In this document: positions 40,601 through 50,885 of the stretch, one piece after another | Position numbering within the stretch: the stretch's first letter is position 1 | Layout of the letters: each line of letters starts with the position of its first letter | DNA from: Branchiostoma floridae | Taxonomy: Eukaryota; Chordata; Leptocardii; Amphioxiformes; Branchiostomatidae | Direction: 5' to 3' | Length of the DNA: 64,000 nt | Assembly: GCF_000003815.2 (NCBI RefSeq) | Contig: NC_049987.1 | Coordinates: 13,987,542-14,051,541, forward strand | Program-made: the position numbers and the translations under genes | The notes under the pieces: generated by a model | Told to the model about the DNA's origin: nothing | What the model saw: the letters and a program-made list of their open reading frames with translations, nothing else | Databases searched by the model: none

Positions 40601-43600
40601 AACTTTCAACACTGACACACCATATAATCGTAAAGGGAATCCTCTAATAGAAGGGATAAGAAATTCAGAATGGAAACTTGCACGTTTAGTTTTGGCCAAA
40701 AAAGTCAAACAAATAATAAAAGAAACACAAAGATTTGAAAACTAGTTTTGACATTTTCACTTATCACATTTCCATGATTCCTTGCTTCCTATCTATCCCA
40801 AAGCGCCTTGACATTCAAAATGGCTCTCGTAAACTTTATAGACAAATCTTGTTTACTTGTCTCATTCTACTCTTGTCAAGGTAGATGGCAGATTTGCTGT
40901 GCTCGTTATCCTTCATAGTTCAAGGTCATACTGATGATGGGAGAATAGAGACAATTAAATCACAGATAATGTAATGTGCAGTCCAATATACTGTTTTACT
41001 CAACACTAATTGAATGGCAGTTTGAAGTTATGCTTGATTTCATTCTAAGGATATAATATTAGCTACAGAGGTTTGCAGTGAAACTGTTAAATGCCAACCA
41101 CTGTGAAGACCATTAACCTTCTTCATGCCAAGGGTTACAGAGTGAGGATATAGGAAGCAGGGAAAAAAGGGTTAACTACAATGACACCTGTGACAAGGTC
41201 AAATCTGGAAGCCCCCCCAAATGACCAACCATTTGTGAGAATGCTTGGCTCTTAGTTCCTGAGGCTTGACTGAGCTTGAGTTGTAGATTGGTGGATTTCC
41301 TGGGACATTTATGGCAGCGGAGGCAGGTTGATGATTCTCTTAGTGATGATTACAACAGTGGAGTTATAGGCTGTTACATGACTGTTGGGACCAACCAGGG
41401 AAAAGACCACAGGCACAAGAGATGGTACAGGAGTTTCCAAGATTACACATGTAATTTAGAATTACACATATAATTCAATTCAAAAGTTTTCCCACACAGT
41501 AATCACAAATGAATATTTTTGACATTGGAGAATATTCTTCAGTAGAGGATGACATTGTCATCGCTTGTCAATCATGTCATGATAGTGGCACACAGTAATC
41601 ACAAATGAATATTTTTGACATTGGAGAATATTCTTCAGTAGAGGATGACATTGTCATCGCTTGTCAATCATGTCATGATAGTGGCACCAACGCCCATGCT
41701 TATGAGACATTATGTCTTGTACTAGCATTAGATTGATTGATATCGTCTTACCACTTCATATTTATCTCTTACAAGTAGGGAACATCTGTAAGGCATAGGC
41801 AGCCTATTTTGATTAGAAGGCAAAGCAGTCTTATTCACGTAATTCATAGCGAAGCTACCAAATTTTGTATAATTGATTGAAAATTGCTAACTAGGGGGTT
41901 CCTCTTAATTCAGTGTAAAACGTTGTCAGGACCCCTCCATGCAGACCCTCTAGTATGTGGTGAAGTGTTGACACATTTCAGGGTGCTCAAAAGATTTAGA
42001 ACACTTGGGCAGCACTGGTGGCTGGTCACAAATAGACTACATATCCATATCAAATTTACATATTTTCAATAAGATCTGTGGTGTAATAGCTTCCATTATC
42101 ATGCAAATGTATTGTTGCAAAGATACTTGTCAGATATAACTTATACATGTATGTACATGTCAGTTGAATATTAACCTCTGGTAGTACACAGCTCAACAAG
42201 GTTGAGAGCGAAAATCCGTTCTATTTTCAGTAAAATGGACTCCTGTGGTGTTTTTACGAGCTGCGATGTGACTTGTGGAGAAATGTGTTGAAGTTTAACG
42301 AGGACACAAGTCGCCATGCGAGCTGCCTACACATGCCGAGAAGCTCCAGAGAAACCACAAAGCATGCTGGGTATTTGTTAGCAACTATGTCGGGCAGGCC
42401 TGAAATGGCCTGAACATTTAATTTACAGCCCACAGATGCAAGTCCAGTGTCGACATAGCCGAACCATTTTCAGACAAAGAAACAAATCTTTCAGCTGACA
42501 GCTGTTTAGTAGTATAGCTTGTGTAACACTAACAGTGGGGTTCAAGCACCACCAACTGACCATTCCAAATGGTCCAGCCCTTTTGGCGTAGTGGTTATGG
42601 TGTTGGGTTAGTAAGCTGTCGGGTTGGCTTCAATTCCCGGGAGCCAGGAGACTGCTTCTACTTGCCATCCTAGTGTTTCACTTGATTTGATGGCAAAAGG
42701 AAAATGGACAAGTTTGACATACCCAAAATTTGTTTGTTTGTTTGTTTGTTTGTTTATTTTCATACACCTGGGTAGCCTATTATAATTATGTCTCCCAGTC
42801 TAGGTAATGTTACAACAGAACGTGTTACTGTTGGTATTATGCTGTGTTACTGTTAGACTGATCTCCCAGAATGTGTTTTTCATGTATGTCTTTTGGTGAA
42901 AAAAACTTTCTTCCTAGCTTTTATCAAATTAAACCAAACTTATTGATGATCATTTTCAGATGCCATCACGACTACCCTGTCTTCTTTTCAAAATTGTTTT
43001 ATCCATCCAAATGATACAACTTGAAACAATTAACAATTTACGACCCACAGGTGTCCCATACCTCAGTTTCTATTTCCATTTTCAGGATGACCAGGAGTGA
43101 ACCATTATTAATGAGGGGGAGGGGTGCTGTTGATCAGGTCAGTCCATTAAAATGCCTGGGGTATGCCAGCTGTCTCCAGAAATAACTTATAACCTAGACC
43201 TTGCTCCTACCTTCAAGGGGAAGAAAGAAGGATTAGCACAGTAATTGAAAAGGAGGGAAGAGGCCTAAAAGTCAATCCTGTTGAAACCTTGGCCAAGGCT
43301 GGAGTTATTAATAATCACATCCGTCCAATAACAGTTAGCGGAACTCGGATCAACGAAAAGTAACAATCCTCTTCCTTTAATTTACCTTCCGGAGTGTTGC
43401 ATATTTTCTTCTACATAGACAATGCAGACAAGGTCAAATGTAAGGCATGTGCATTTTTCTGCACAAGTTATTTCATGTGCCTTGTACATGGTGTCAGATG
43501 CTCATGAATATTCAGTAGTGAATGTCACAGGTGTAGGTTACAGGTATGCCACCGGTGTCAATCAAATACCAGCTCTATTCCCCATTTCTGTCTGCAGATG

Positions 43601-46600
43601 TTGGAACACCTTGGTGGTCCCTGCTTAGAAGATCAAGACAAGAAATCATCCATAAAAGCACAGGTTTAACTTAGACTTAAAGGCTACCCAGAGAAGGGCT
43701 TACAAAAGAGTTACAACTTTCCCTTCGTTTATTTGTTCAGAAGAATAGCTACAAGATCAAAGCTGCTACAAAAGTTTCTGTCAGCTGACACTGAAATTTT
43801 CTGTCTGGTACTTTGAAGTGGGGGAAACTCTTGTGTTCAAAGCGTCCACAAATTGTTCATCATAATGGAATGGATGCAGCTGCTTAGAATACAGAAAAAG
43901 GATGTTTCCCTGACTTTTCAAGTTTTGGGAGTACTGGAACAAATTCAAGAACACAGAGTTGCTGGCAAGGTCAAGAAACTTAAGAAACCATGGTGGGTTC
44001 GCTCTCTGGTTTGTTCAATAGAGCAGCGGAAGAAATTTTCCCACAGTTCCTGTTTACTTCTGTCTAAGCCATTTTCTGCAAAGCTGTGACAAGGAAAAAA
44101 GAAACTTGAAATGTAGCAAACAGTTTTCTGTGAAATGAAACCTTTGTTTTCACAAGGACAACCTCTTGCTTCTCTGGGGCCGACAAGAAGATTAAAGTAC
44201 TCCTTCCCCTCTTTGTTCTTTTTCTAATCTTGTTTTCAATATTGAAAAAAATATCAAAAGAGATCAAACCTTCGTATTTACACAGTTGGTTATGTGCTTG
44301 TTCAGTGAATACACGTTGTACCAAATGTTGGACAACTTTCCAAACACAGGAGACATCATTTCTGTTCTGACAATCTCCCTCCAGCTGGCCCGAAAAAACA
44401 TTTCAAACACAGCGATGTTTGTGTAACAACCCTGGACCTTGTGTTAGAACAATTCCTTCAACTTTTCAAGTCTGCGACCCTTTAAGTCATCGGATCGGAA
44501 TGCCAGCACCGAGGTTTCCCACAGGGTGCAAGAGAGTCCTGTCTTTTCAATTTCCTCTCTACAAGTTGCTGCCATTTCAATAAAAGGCATAGTTAATGGA
44601 TGCATGTATACATGAGCCCCTATACCCCCAATTTCAACAGTGCTCAATTTATCGCCCCAACCAATACCATTAATAAATGTCACCCTCGGCCCACTGTCTA
44701 GTGGAGTGGGGACCATTTCCTTCCAATCGATAAATACTTTTTACACAGCGGTGACCACATATATCATCCCATGCTTCTAGTCTCTTCTGCGAATTGTATC
44801 CAATGGAGAAAGAGCATGTAACTCGTATATTTAAGTACCGCATTATAAGTCTTGAAAAAATTGCAATGGTTTTATTTTTGCGGTGAGTCACTGCAAAACC
44901 ATGACAATGTGAACATGTGATTTTGTTCTACGTTTAATTCGACAGAAAGCACACAAAAAACTTGCTATTATTCCATTCCTACCACGAAATAAAATTCCCT
45001 GGAAAATACTATCCCTGCACTCCAAATTCTGATTTCAATTAAAGCAATGACAAAAAAATAACCGCATTTTAAGATCTGAATGACAGCTAATTAAAGGCCA
45101 TTTCCAATCAAAAAAGACTTTATATCATACATGTTTTCCATACGATAGTCTTTCACCAAAGTGTTTGTTATCATATTTTAAACACTACTTCCATGTAAAA
45201 GAAAAGAAAAGAAAAGGTATGATATTAAATTATTTCCCAACTGTAGGTGCTGCTGATATAGTAAGTCATCAACTGCAGGCATTTCTCTGTCTTCTCCCCA
45301 TGACAGGAGTGACATATGGCACACACTTGCTCAGGTCCCTCCTGCTTATCCAACTGTGTACATTAATATTGTTCAATGAGCCGGTTAAAGACATTTTATT
45401 AATAACTTGGTGTGAAAAGCGTGGTCATAAATTATCCCGGACTGTCGTGCAGGGATGGGGCACAGTACTGTGCATCCAAAGGACGAATACATCCAATCAC
45501 TTAGAAACCTGTGACAACTTGTGAAAAAGGCACTATGAACAGGAATGCATAATTAAGTCAGGAATGTATGGATAATGAAGGAAGCAGGCCTGACCAGTGG
45601 TACAGATTAGCAGGGCTGTTGGAATCTTGCCTGGGGAGGGAGGATCCGATTACTCACACCAAGCCCCGCCCACCCAGTGTCAGTAACAGATGTTTTACGA
45701 TCTGGTGAAACTGTAAACTACAACACAGGAATGAGGAGCAAGAAACCTTCCCAGATGACAGCACAGCTGGTTTGCAGATAAACCTGGCACAGAATATGGT
45801 CAGAAAACGCTGCAGATATGACAGGTAGTGGGAAGGATCAGTTATGCACATCTATTGCAGCCAGTGGGTGGGTCTAGTGTTCTCCCATTGGGAGAGAAGC
45901 TTGACAGGACATCAGAAAGTTGCATAGTGGAGACAGTCAGTTCCTGGTACCACACCAATCCTAGTGTGAACATATCCCTGATCAAAGCTGTCAGGGGCTA
46001 GATCAAACATAATTTATGACACAAGGGATTGGCCTGGATTAAAGAATTGTGGCTGAGTCAGGGGTGTATTGAGATCATTGGGTTTAGGATAAGCTGGATA
46101 TAACATGATATAGAGCCTCTATGGTGGATCTGTTGGTAAAGATAAGTACAATGTGGTTTGAAATCTTGTGACAGCGCAGCCTCTATTCCCTAAAGAAGAT
46201 ACAATATTTGGTTACTGTAAATCTCCAAACTTTTGCAGTGGTTTTATTTTTTGAGACAACAAATTCTTAACACCTCAAATATGCCTATGCTGTAGGATTA
46301 CTGTACTACAAAGTGTTTCAACTGCAAAATTCAAACACGTAACAACCTCTTATNNNNNNNNNNNNNNNNNNNNNNNNNNNNNNNNNNNNNNNNNNNNNNN
46401 NNNNNNNNNNNNNNNNNNNNNNNNNNNNNNNNNNNNNNNNNNNNNNNNNNNNNATACTGATGAATGCTGCAAACATTTGGCAACACACACAGACACTTTT
46501 ACTTCAGACTTACTTTTGATGGGGATGATTAGCTGTGGGATGACTGGGAGGATTTTGGAGCCGCCATGTTCCAGCATGTCGTGGACGCCTTGCCTCGCGA

Positions 46601-46997
46601 AGAACTCATACGGATGTGTCGTCTCGCATAGACCGTCAAAGAAAAGGGGCAAGTAGTGATGGTAGTCAAGCTTCTCTATTTCAACCTGAAGAGATATAAT
46701 TTGTCACAATAAAGACATGAATATCCGGTTTAAAGTGCTTATTTTAAAATCAACAATTCAATATTTTATTCACACATCAACACTGCAGACATTCACACAA
46801 AGATATGGTAGCCTTAATGATGTTGATACATGTATTTACAATTAAAACACATTGTATCTAACCTTCCATGCAATCTTGTTGCCTTTTGTGTCGTGCTCAA
46901 GAGCAATTGGAAAGTCTCCTCTCTCGTAAAACTTCCTGAAGGCAGTGGGTTTCGCTGGTCTTTCCTTGAATGCTCCTGCATTTGGTGGAGCAAGTAC
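31461..46997 (-). CDS. PACRG (parkin co-regulated protein), four exons, N-terminus missing
   Basis: This is the gene-level entry; coding blocks are 46863-46997, 46514-46685, 36444-36593 and 31461-31621. They join in frame to give 205 residues and the natural stop. PACRG is a helical-repeat protein of the axonemal doublet microtubule inner junction, and in mammals it is also linked to NF-kB signalling. The block from [20 protein letters not shown] through [21 protein letters not shown] to [12 protein letters not shown] is nearly identical to human PACRG. The roughly 50 less conserved N-terminal residues of human PACRG should be encoded by an upstream exon ending in phase 0. I could not place that exon firmly; a candidate is listed at 48939-48965. 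An assembly gap lies in the 9.9 kb intron. Confidence 0.93.
31622..36443. other. PACRG intron before the last exon
   Basis: AT-rich, with no recognisable exon or complete mobile element. A TGAC/CTTGACTTGACTTGACTTTATTC repeat tail near 32770 looks like a retroposon end, but I could not delimit it. Confidence 0.4.
36444..36593 (-). CDS. PACRG internal exon (ALNTRNRQ...FKNMN)
   Basis: The 150-bp exon lies between acceptor TTGTTTACAG and donor GTAAGT (36443 downward). It encodes [20 protein letters not shown] through [18 protein letters not shown]. The first codon is split with the previous exon (A + AT gives Asn, as in human IKNALN). Its first 37 bases and its acceptor are duplicated just upstream in the intron (36633-36711). 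Confidence 0.95.
36557..36720. repeat. Tandem repeat spanning the PACRG exon start and splice acceptor
   Basis: About two and a fraction copies: 36557-36632 (76 bp), 36633-36711 (79 bp) and a partial third from 36712. Each full copy has the exon-start sequence (plus strand ACACCACCTGTCT.TTCC), the acceptor, and intronic AAACAACAAGTAAACAACAACATC. The copies differ at only a few positions, so the duplication is recent. Confidence 0.85.
37373..37477. mobile_element. Hairpin MITE, TAGCC...GGTTA family (105 bp)
   Basis: The left arm TAGCCTTGATACCAGATCCC is mirrored by the right arm ending GGTCTGGTATCCAGGTTA, and the complementarity continues to the centre (TAGTAC). Flanking 9-mers GCATCTGTT and GCATGTCTT match at 7 of 9 positions, consistent with an old 9-bp target duplication. 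It is the same family as 56843-56957. Confidence 0.75.
39620..39790 (+). repeat. tRNA-derived SINE-like fragment
   Basis: It contains a good RNA polymerase III B box, GGTTCAAATCC (39664-39674), followed by GTGCCATCGGGAAAGGTACTTTACACC. From memory this resembles a core shared by several marine-animal SINEs. No A box of the same quality and no clear target duplication. Ends are approximate. Confidence 0.45.
41493..41686. repeat. Perfect or near-perfect 96-bp tandem duplication
   Basis: Unit 1 is 41493-41588 and unit 2 is 41589-41686. Each begins CACACAGTAATCACAAATG and ends ATGATAGTGGCA. Each carries a palindrome, GATGACATTGTCATC. No coding potential. Confidence 0.9.
42575..42720 (+). repeat. 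tRNA-derived SINE-like fragment or tRNA pseudogene
   Basis: TGGCGTAGTGG (42584-42594) fits an A box. About 40 bases later, GGCTTCAATTCC is one step from a B box, but it sits in a distorted T-arm (GGGTTGGCTTCAATTCCC). The cloverleaf does not close, so this is not a working tRNA. Confidence 0.45.
42729..42756 (+). repeat. (TTTG)n microsatellite
   Basis: About six to seven uninterrupted TTTG units. Confidence 0.9.
46354..46453. other. Assembly gap (100 N)
   Basis: Exactly 100 N, the conventional placeholder for a gap of unknown size. It lies 60 bp from the PACRG exon at 46514-46685, inside an intron, so no coding sequence need be missing. Confidence 0.95.
46514..46685 (-). CDS. PACRG internal exon ([10 protein letters not shown]...LIIPIK)
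   Basis: The 172-bp exon lies between acceptor TCTCTTCAG and donor GTAAGT. It encodes [20 protein letters not shown], then [20 protein letters not shown] and [17 protein letters not shown], nearly identical to human PACRG, and ends in phase 1. Confidence 0.95.
46863..46997 (-). CDS. PACRG exon ([14 protein letters not shown]...NKIAWK)
   Basis: The 135-bp exon lies between acceptor TTTTGTCCAG and donor GTTAGA. Phase 0 on both sides. It encodes 45 residues including [20 protein letters not shown] and [12 protein letters not shown], matching the conserved start of the PACRG core. Confidence 0.93.
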
Positions 46998-47359
46998 CTG
47001 GACAAAAGAATGACACCAAAACTATCAGTGAAAATCAGATTCTTGATAGTCAGCTTTGAGCCTGCAGTTTGCACCATACCTGCTAGGTGACTCTGTTGTA
47101 TGGGCAGTCTTGGATCATTTTATCACATGAGCCAAGTTATGAGTTGTTTCCGGTGTACATTTCATGTACTTATCCATATTATGAATAATTGATATAACAG
47201 ACAGTGGTCCTGTATAACATACGCAGTGGGATAACGATACACAGTTTCCTACCTGTTAGTTTTAAATGGACCACATTCAAAATCTTGGATGCGTCAAGTG
47301 ATTTAGAAAAGAAAACAAAACACATGAACTTTGCTACAAATTCCATATACACTATAACA

Positions 47360-47569
47360 CTAGTTCACCCTTATTTGTGGGGTGACCTTTATCTGTTGTC
47401 TTTAAAAACAGCACATTTGGAGTATCAAGTCTGCGGACTGTGGTTTCAAATTTGCAATATTTTCAAAATAATCCGATTTGAAACCACCGTCCGTCGATTT
47501 CACATCCCTATATGCGTTTTCTCTTACAAACAACGAATATAGGTTACCCTCGGATAAAGGTGAACCAAC
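47360..47569. mobile_element. Palindromic MITE, copy 2
   Basis: The left end GTTCACCCTTATTTGTGGGG is mirrored by the right end CGGATAAAGGTGAACC. The interior mirrors itself around TTTGCAATATTTTCAAAATA, with ...TTTGAAACCACCGTCCG on the right arm. It shares ends and internal blocks (TAAAAACAGCACAT, CCGTCCGTCGA) with the copy at 27734-27919. Confidence 0.65.
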
Positions 47570-48938
47570 GTTAACATAAATTGACTGTAGTCTTTAAATA
47601 AATATTCTTCTACTCAAGGACATCTCCAGGTCCTGTCTTCCGTCCTGGGACAGAATTTTGCTTGTTGGTATGAACAAAATTTCATCCCATCCATCCCAAA
47701 ATGTTAAATTTCATGACATGAAAATTGATCATTTTGATGAAAATGTATTTTTATACCACAGTATATATTAAGTAGGTAATTGTTGTCAACATGAATTGCT
47801 TACTATATCTATCATCTAACACATTAAGTATCTTAATAATCATATAATATGGTAATTGTGAGATGATAATGCCTAGTCTGACAGCAGCAATTTCATTACA
47901 GTACCAGGTACTATATAGTATAATAGCAAATTATGAATATGATACGGTTTGATACCATAGATTCTAATTATGGTTATTTCCAATTCACTGATACAAATCA
48001 CTGAGCCATAAACTAATTACTGAAAGCACCAAGCTGTAATAATGATATTATAACATTCATATAGCATACCTAAGGAGAAGTGTGAAATCTCTGTTTTAAT
48101 CCATTTTTTACACTACTAATTTATGGTTAATTTTTTTTAAATTTATGAATTACATGTCCATGTAGGCACCAGTATCATTGTGATTACGTGTCTCTGTACA
48201 TATTTCTGCGGTATTTCACACTTGGTTCTATTATTTAACTTAATACACGTAAAAATGTTTGACTGTTGAACTTGACACTGTCCTTCATGTTTCGGTCCTC
48301 TGACTCTCATGTACTGGTGTGTCCATATGTACATTGTAGTATCATAATCCAATTACCTATTAGCAATAGTCTAATAGAGTTCTTACATTACTAAATAAAA
48401 CTTGTTCAATTTTCAGCCGTCTATCAGTCTGCTGCTTTTCTTGGGTTCAAAATTTGTCAGAAGATGCTGTGTAAGTAAAACTAAGACTCCTGCATATTTC
48501 TTTTGCCCTGTTTTGGAATCGTTTATCTTAAAAGGTCAATCAGTATTGGCTGTGTCAGACAGGTGAAAAAATACACATACAGGTATAATGTCAACAAATT
48601 GGCCTCACTCTGACATGGTATAATACTATATCACATGGTTATATGATCAAGTCCTATAGCAACATGAATGGGTGTGACAGAGATTTGACAGACACAGAGT
48701 AGAGTGTAGCACAACATGTAAACACTTCTACCCCTCTAGTCCCTGTACTGATGGCTGCCAAGTGGAACCGCCATGATCATATATCACTTTCCTCCATAGC
48801 AACACCTGATACCTCTGCCTAACGACCTCTGACACAACCACCAAAGACTACAAAAAACAGAAACAGCTGCAGAGCTTGCTTCAGTATCAATTTTGCAAAC
48901 ATGTTCAGTATAAACTTAAACTTACAGTATAGACTTAC

Positions 48939-48965
48939 TATGTCCATATTTTTGTTGCACCCCAT
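48939..48965 (-). CDS. Candidate PACRG first coding exon (weak)
   Basis: On the minus strand, an in-frame stop (TAG) is followed by AAC ATG and a nine-codon frame, MGCNKNMDI, ending in phase 0 at a perfect donor GTAAGT. That is the phase needed to join the exon at 46863-46997. It would give a 214-residue protein, shorter at the N-terminus than human PACRG. There is no sequence similarity to support it. Confidence 0.2.
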
Positions 48966-49766
48966 GTTCTAGAAAGGTCGCCTGGCAGCTGTGTTCTGTT
49001 TGGTGCATGAAACCTTCTTGATTTATCTGTGACTGTCAGGTATTTATCTGTAGGGGCCTGCATCTTTCCTGTAAGGCGTGGGCAAGCTTTTTGATTGACC
49101 GTGATTCTTTGGGAAAGCTTGTTCAACCGTAGCCACATTTTGCCAATAATTGGAATCATGAATTTAAGGTAATGCCATGGGCAGTCCTACTGAATTTTTG
49201 CTGGGATCCCTTTGGCCATGACAGTACACTAGGTCCTAATAATCCATCGACAACACTTCCCAGGAATCTTCAGAAATTCAGCCCAAATCCTCCAACTTGA
49301 CAAACCAAAAAGCCATTAAGCTTTCCCAACCCACACCAATCTTCATAAATCCCACTCAATAAGTGTTAAGTCTGGGAATTTTCGTAACAGCCAATTACCT
49401 GCCGAATGTTGTTGGTAATTGCCTGTTACTGGCGTTAGGGTTAAGCTTGACAGTTGACGAAGGTATCCGAACCACATACCCTAAGGTCATACAACTGGTT
49501 CCACTTGTACAAATGATAAGTTGCTTCGTCTTGTACCACTTGTGGAGGATTATCTATATCCTTGGTACATATGGTTTCCTCATCTTGAAAAAATGCAGTC
49601 TGCATTCTAACCCTCATCTGAATCCTATTTAAATAGAACCCTATAGTACAGACAGAAGTTTTCGGCTCTAATCTAATAAATAATATCTTATGATGTCTTG
49701 GAGGATCTTTCTGTCTTTGATTCAGTAGACTAGACTCGTGTTTCAGTCGTCTATACACTGACTAAG

Positions 49767-49910
49767 ATGGCAGACAAGAATCCCCACACACCCACAACAA
49801 ACGGTAGTCAGGTCGGGTCATTCATTCCTACCAACGACCTGTCCAAGACACTGCAGATAATATTCGGCATAATTTTCATATTTTGGATTCATACGTCAAC
49901 GAAAATATAA
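49767..49910 (+). CDS. Small open frame, 47 residues, possible membrane peptide (uncertain)
   Basis: The ATG has a purine at -3 and G at +4 (AAGATGG). The product has a hydrophilic Thr/Asn/Pro-containing head of about 29 residues (MADKNPHTPTTNGSQVGSFI...), then a hydrophobic stretch IIFGIIFIFWI and a short basic tail. I do not recognise it. It could be a real microprotein, the 5' exon of something else, or chance. Confidence 0.2.
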   Translation: MADKNPHTPTTNGSQVGSFIPTNDLSKTLQIIFGIIFIFWIHTSTKI

Positions 49911-50148
49911 GCAACTGGATTTCGCTGTTTCACAAAAAGTAGTAGATTTAGAATTTGTACGAATGTTTGTCTTGGTGTGAAGGGGGAGGTGGGCCACCAT
50001 GTTTCCTAAAACGGTCTTCAAAGTCTTTCCAGGCTATCTTATTCTTGCCATCAATTATTCATATTTTACAAGTATATCATCAACCCTACACGATCCTGGT
50101 ACCAACTACATCGTGTCGTGCATAATAGATGCTACACGAGTTCGCTGT

Positions 50149-50163
50149 GTTCCTCATAGCAAC
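50149..50163. promoter_or_regulatory. X-box-like (RFX) motif
   Basis: GTTCCTCATAGCAAC has RYYNYY and RRNRAC half-sites separated by 3 bp, fitting the loose X-box pattern. RFX factors drive ciliary genes such as PACRG, whose 5' end should lie nearby. Short degenerate motifs occur by chance, so this is weak. Confidence 0.25.
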
Positions 50164-50873
50164 TCCGTGATCAAGAAATAAACAATTCAAAGTCGCAGAA
50201 ATCTGTGACCTCTTGGTTGCCGTATCTTACCTTCGCGTTCCTCAACCGAGATTTGGTGGTGAAGCCTTCGGTTTCCATCCTGGTTCCCTTCAAAAGGATC
50301 TCAGAAGACATTTCTTGTTGGCGACGGGGTTAGAGAAATCTTCTCTCTTGTTTTGGGGGAAAATCCGAAGGAAAATCGGCGCTACTCTTCCACTCGTCTG
50401 GACGCTTGTGGATCGACTGGCAGATGTAATCAATCTGACAAGGTTTATGTTGTCGCATGGCAACAAGGTTGCAAAAACCCCGGATGTAAACAGTCCCTCG
50501 GGAGTCTCCGGTAAACAGGACTATTGTGATGACGTCATGTTCGGCTTTGTCCGGAAGAATTTCTCCGGTACCGACAGCAAATTTGACGATCTGAGTTGAT
50601 GTCAATATTTTTCATTAAAGATGGTAAAAAATTTCAAAACATATTTTTGGAGGTATCTTTACTTCATGGAGTCTGGGAAAAATGCAAATTAGATATTTTT
50701 AACACTTTTCCCATGGATCAATGCGATGAAAGGTCACGCAAGTTCATCGTGTCCACCTTCGGCCAACGTGACAAGTGAAAGTGTTGTCGTCGTAAAGTGG
50801 TGCCTTCTACCTTTGTAGGCTCTCCCGTCTTCAACAACAAGTATCAAACAACCACAGGTATCTTCTTCTTCGA

Positions 50874-50885
50874 GAAAATGGCGGC
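50874..50885 (+). promoter_or_regulatory. TISU/YY1-like start-codon context
   Basis: GAAAATGGCGGC around the ACAT start codon matches the TISU consensus SAASATGGCGGC at 11 of 12 positions. TISU combines a YY1-type promoter element with a start codon for very short leaders, and is common in mitochondrial genes. Seen by eye; the transcription start is unknown. Confidence 0.4.

Larger units (their letters stand above)
36594..46513. other. Large PACRG intron (about 9.9 kb plus a gap)
   Basis: It holds the duplicated acceptor, a hairpin MITE (37373-37477), SINE-like fragments (39620-39790 and 42575-42720), a 96-bp tandem duplication (41493-41686), a TTTG microsatellite near 42729 and the N run. 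Some higher-complexity stretches (38050-38480, 38860-39220, 44440-44780) could be conserved regulatory DNA, but nothing in them is recognisable as a gene. Confidence 0.5.
46998..50877. other. PACRG 5' region and upstream of the ACAT-like gene
   Basis: It holds a palindromic MITE (47360-47569), a candidate PACRG first exon (48939-48965), a 47-codon small open frame (49767-49910) and an RFX-like X-box (50149-50163). The open frames between 50213 and 50605 on both strands match nothing I know. The 5' UTR of the ACAT-like gene must lie at its right end. Confidence 0.45.

Noticed and set aside
42575-42720. Possible functional tRNA gene
   Set aside because: A-box-like and B-box-like sequences are present, but the T-arm is distorted and no acceptor stem forms.
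44444-44891. Minus-strand open frames of 90 and 73 residues
   Set aside because: No domain, no supporting splice structure and no recognised similarity.
50023-50051. Minus-strand peptide GKNKIAWK, resembling the PACRG motif KGNKIAWK
   Set aside because: An in-frame stop lies just upstream, the rest of the frame has no PACRG similarity, and the DNA overlaps a TAGCCTGG-like repeat end. The real motif is at 46863-46880. I treat it as chance.
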